Source: JANNNF01 sp040385825
GTDB taxonomy: Bacteria > Pseudomonadota > Alphaproteobacteria > Rhodobacterales > Rhodobacteraceae
Direction of reading: 5' to 3'
NCBI GenBank assembly: GCA_040385825.1
Contig: JAZKGQ010000001.1
Coordinates: 1-64,000, forward strand
Length of the DNA stretch: 64,000 nucleotides
A program made the position numbers and the translations under genes. Positions 61,994 through 64,000 of the stretch are shown piece after piece; position 1 is the first letter of the stretch; each line of letters begins with the position of its first letter. The notes beneath the pieces were generated by a model. The model was not told the DNA's origin, made no database searches, and worked only from the letters and a program-made list of their open reading frames with translations.

Positions 61994-63886
61994 ATGACGC
62001 ATCACAGCCTTGCTGCCTCCCAGACCGCCCCGGCTGTTCCCCATTTCCTGCACGGCGGCGGGGCCGTCGGGGCCTTGCTGCGGGCGCTGGACTGGACGCA
62101 GCACCCGCTTGGCCCGCCCGAGGCCTGGCCGGTCATCCTGCAAACAACTGTCAGCATCCTGCTTGGGTCGCGCCAGCCGATGTTCGTGTCCTGGGGGCCG
62201 CAGAACCACACCCTGTACAATGACGGGTACGCGCAGATTCTGGCGCAGAAACATCCCGCCTACCTCGCGCAGCCGATTGCTGACATGTGGTCCGACATCT
62301 GGCCGCAACTGATACCGCTTTTTGCGCAGGTCTATGCAGGCGAGTCGATCCACATGGATCACATAGAGCTGCAGATCCTGCGCAAGGGGTTTCTCGAAGA
62401 CGCCCATTTCTCGTTTTCCTACACCCCGCTGAAAGACGATACTGGCCGTGTCGTCGGCCTGTTCTGCGCTTGTGCGGAAACCACGGCACAGGTGCTGCTG
62501 AAACGCGATCTGGAACATGAACGCGCCCGTCTTGGCCAGATTTTCGACCAGTCCCGCAGCTTCTTTGCCAAGCTGGATGGTCCCGATCACATCTTCGAGC
62601 TGGCCAATCCGGCCTATCTGAAACTGGTCGGCCGCAAGCAGATCATCGGCAAATCTGTTGCCGAAGTGCTGCCCGAAGTGAAAGATCAGGGCTTCGTCGA
62701 TGTGCTGGATCAGGTCTATGCAACCGGCAACCCTTTCCGCGCAGATGGCGCAAGCGTTGCCTTGCAAAACGTTTCGGATGCGCCGCCCGAGAATCGCATA
62801 CTGGATTTTTCCTTTCAACCCGTGCTGGACGCGTCGGGTCAGGTGACAGGCGTGCTGGTGGACGGGGTCGATGTGACCGACCGGTCCAAAGCCATCGCCG
62901 ATCTGAAGATAACCGAGCAATTCCTGCAATCGGTGCTGGGCGCCTCGCCCGACTGCATCAAGGTGCTGAGGCTGGACGGACGGCTGGATTACATCACCTC
63001 TGGCGGGCGGCTGGTGATGCAGGTTCCCGATGGCGTCGATCTGACCGGCACCTACTGGCCTGACCTGTGGCAGGATGCGGGCCGGGACCAGACGGAAAAG
63101 GCGATCGACCGCGCCCGCAAAGGCGAGCCGTCGGTGTTTCAGGGCTATTCCAACACCTTCGCGGGCACCCGGCGCTATTGGGATGTGCGCGTCACCCCGA
63201 TGCTGGATGCCGCGGGCAAGCCCGAACGCATTCTGGCGGTGTCGCGCGACATCAGCTATCTGCGCCAGGTCGAGGAAGAACGCGAACATCTGATGCGCGA
63301 ACTGTCGCACCGGCTGAAGAACGCCTTTGCCATGGTGCAATCGGTGATCAGCCAGACCTTCCGCCAGGCCAAGACCGTGCAGGAAGGCCGCGAGATCCTG
63401 CAAGGCCGGGTGCGCGCGCTGGCCGACGCGCAGGACATCCTGACCCGGTCCATCGCCGATGTGATGCCGATAGCCGAGGTGGTCACCGCCGCCCTGCTGC
63501 CGCATCGCAGCGGCGAGGGCCAGTTCGACATCAGCGGCCCCGAGGCCGCGATCAATGGCCGTCAGGGCCTTGGCCTGTCACTGGCGCTGCATGAACTGGC
63601 CACCAACGCGGTGAAATACGGCGCACTTGGCCGCAGCGAGGGCACAGTGTCGATCCGCTGGCAGGTGCAGCCGGACGGGGCCTTTGCCTTTTGCTGGCAC
63701 GAAAGCGGCGGCCCCCCGGTGGTGCAGCCCGACCGGCGCGGCTTTGGCAGCGTGCTGATCGAACGGATTGTCGCCACCTATTTCAACGGGGCGGCGACAC
63801 TGGCCTTCAACCCCGGCGGAGTGGAATTCAGCCTGTCGGGCACCATCGCCCCGCCCGATCTGGCCCCCGCCCCCGATCCGTACTGA
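61994..63886 (+). CDS. Cytoplasmic PAS-domain HWE-family histidine kinase
   Basis: This protein of about 630 residues has no membrane segments. Three PAS-like sensor regions (around residues 35-140, 165-290 and 305-430) precede an HWE kinase core with the phospho-His439 in ELSHRLKNAFAMVQS, the N-box LALHELATNAVKYG, and the FCWHESGGPP tryptophan-glutamate signature. HWE and HisKA_2 kinases often feed PhyR, and the gene sits beside stress-regulon genes, so it may be an additional PhyR input. No receiver partner is adjacent. The start at 61994 follows GGAA; an in-frame ATG at 61925 is an alternative. Confidence 0.87.
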   Translation: MTHHSLAASQTAPAVPHFLHGGGAVGALLRALDWTQHPLGPPEAWPVILQTTVSILLGSRQPMFVSWGPQNHTLYNDGYAQILAQKHPAYLAQPIADMWSDIWPQLIPLFAQVYAGESIHMDHIELQILRKGFLEDAHFSFSYTPLKDDTGRVVGLFCACAETTAQVLLKRDLEHERARLGQIFDQSRSFFAKLDGPDHIFELANPAYLKLVGRKQIIGKSVAEVLPEVKDQGFVDVLDQVYATGNPFRADGASVALQNVSDAPPENRILDFSFQPVLDASGQVTGVLVDGVDVTDRSKAIADLKITEQFLQSVLGASPDCIKVLRLDGRLDYITSGGRLVMQVPDGVDLTGTYWPDLWQDAGRDQTEKAIDRARKGEPSVFQGYSNTFAGTRRYWDVRVTPMLDAAGKPERILAVSRDISYLRQVEEEREHLMRELSHRLKNAFAMVQSVISQTFRQAKTVQEGREILQGRVRALADAQDILTRSIADVMPIAEVVTAALLPHRSGEGQFDISGPEAAINGRQGLGLSLALHELATNAVKYGALGRSEGTVSIRWQVQPDGAFAFCWHESGGPPVVQPDRRGFGSVLIERIVATYFNGAATLAFNPGGVEFSLSGTIAPPDLAPAPDPY

Positions 63887-63890
63887 CCCG

Positions 63891-64000
63891 TTACAGAATG
63901 GGCCGGGTTTCTTCGGCCTCGGCCTCGACCATGGCAACCTCGGCCAGCCGGATCCGGTCCAGCACATGCAGCGTGCCGTCCACCCAGGATGCCACCCCAA
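63891..64000 (-). CDS. C-terminal end of an unknown gene, cut by the window edge
   Basis: The minus-strand frame ends at TAA (63893-63891) and encodes an acidic, plausible C-terminus (SWVDGTLHVLDRIRLAEV, then AEAEETRPIL) with good codon use. It converges on the HWE kinase gene with four bases between stops. Too little is visible to assign a function. Confidence 0.5.
   Translation of the reverse strand, partial: GVASWVDGTLHVLDRIRLAEVAMVEAEAEETRPIL

Overview
The window looks like an alphaproteobacterium of the Rhodobacterales (Paracoccaceae type). It is GC-rich throughout. It carries the alphaproteobacterial PhyR/NepR/EcfG general stress module, a plasmid replication initiator of the DnaA-like class known from Rhodobacterales, and a TGA-N9-TCA iron box of the Rhodobacterales type. 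The initiator, the parAB operon and three copies of one 20-bp palindrome at 3.5-7.1 kb suggest that the segment belongs to a plasmid or chromid. No rRNA, tRNA, CRISPR array or complete insertion sequence was seen.

Layout. 0-3.6 kb: phyR diverges from nepR-ecfG-sensor kinase across two fully overlapping EcfG-type promoters. 3.6-7.1 kb: DnaA-like initiator, control region, parA and parB with three candidate parS sites. 7.1-15.9 kb: iron acquisition, with a TonB-dependent receptor, ABC exporter, siderophore-interacting protein, AraC regulator and exbB-exbD-tonB. 16-20.8 kb: a small unknown protein, a TetR regulator, a block of palindromes, and a periplasmic molybdenum hydroxylase with its cytochrome c. 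21-24.1 kb: MacAB-type efflux. 24.4-34.9 kb: a carbohydrate operon (binding protein, dehydrogenase, FGGY kinase, SorC regulator, ATPase, permease, DeoC aldolase, two-part aldehyde dehydrogenase). 35-36.3 kb: sorbosone dehydrogenase-like enzyme. 36.5-38.1 kb: an atypical membrane protein with a possible nuclease motif. 38.2-46.3 kb: the Kdp potassium ATPase with its two-component system. 46.4-48.4 kb: hydroxyquinol ring cleavage and maleylacetate reduction.

48.7-55.5 kb holds the most unusual locus. A 419-residue, extremely acidic [D/N]-E-x repeat protein is followed by two HExxH metallopeptidase-like proteins on the other strand, a 2-oxoglutarate/Fe(II) oxygenase of the TIGR02466 type, a type I secretion ABC protein with several altered catalytic motifs, and an HlyD-type adaptor. 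I propose a modification-and-export system for the repeat protein.

55.5-63.9 kb: a PHA depolymerase-like esterase and its RHH-like neighbour, then a dense stress regulon. Seven further GGAAC-N16/17-(C)GTT promoters precede YidB/GlsB-type proteins, a PRC-barrel protein, a DUF892 protein, a flavin-type stress protein, several tiny or membrane proteins, and a gene-free stretch ending in a strong terminator. That stretch is probably a stress-induced small RNA. An HWE-type PAS histidine kinase closes the region. The general stress response controllers and a block of their probable targets therefore sit on the same replicon, at opposite ends of this window.
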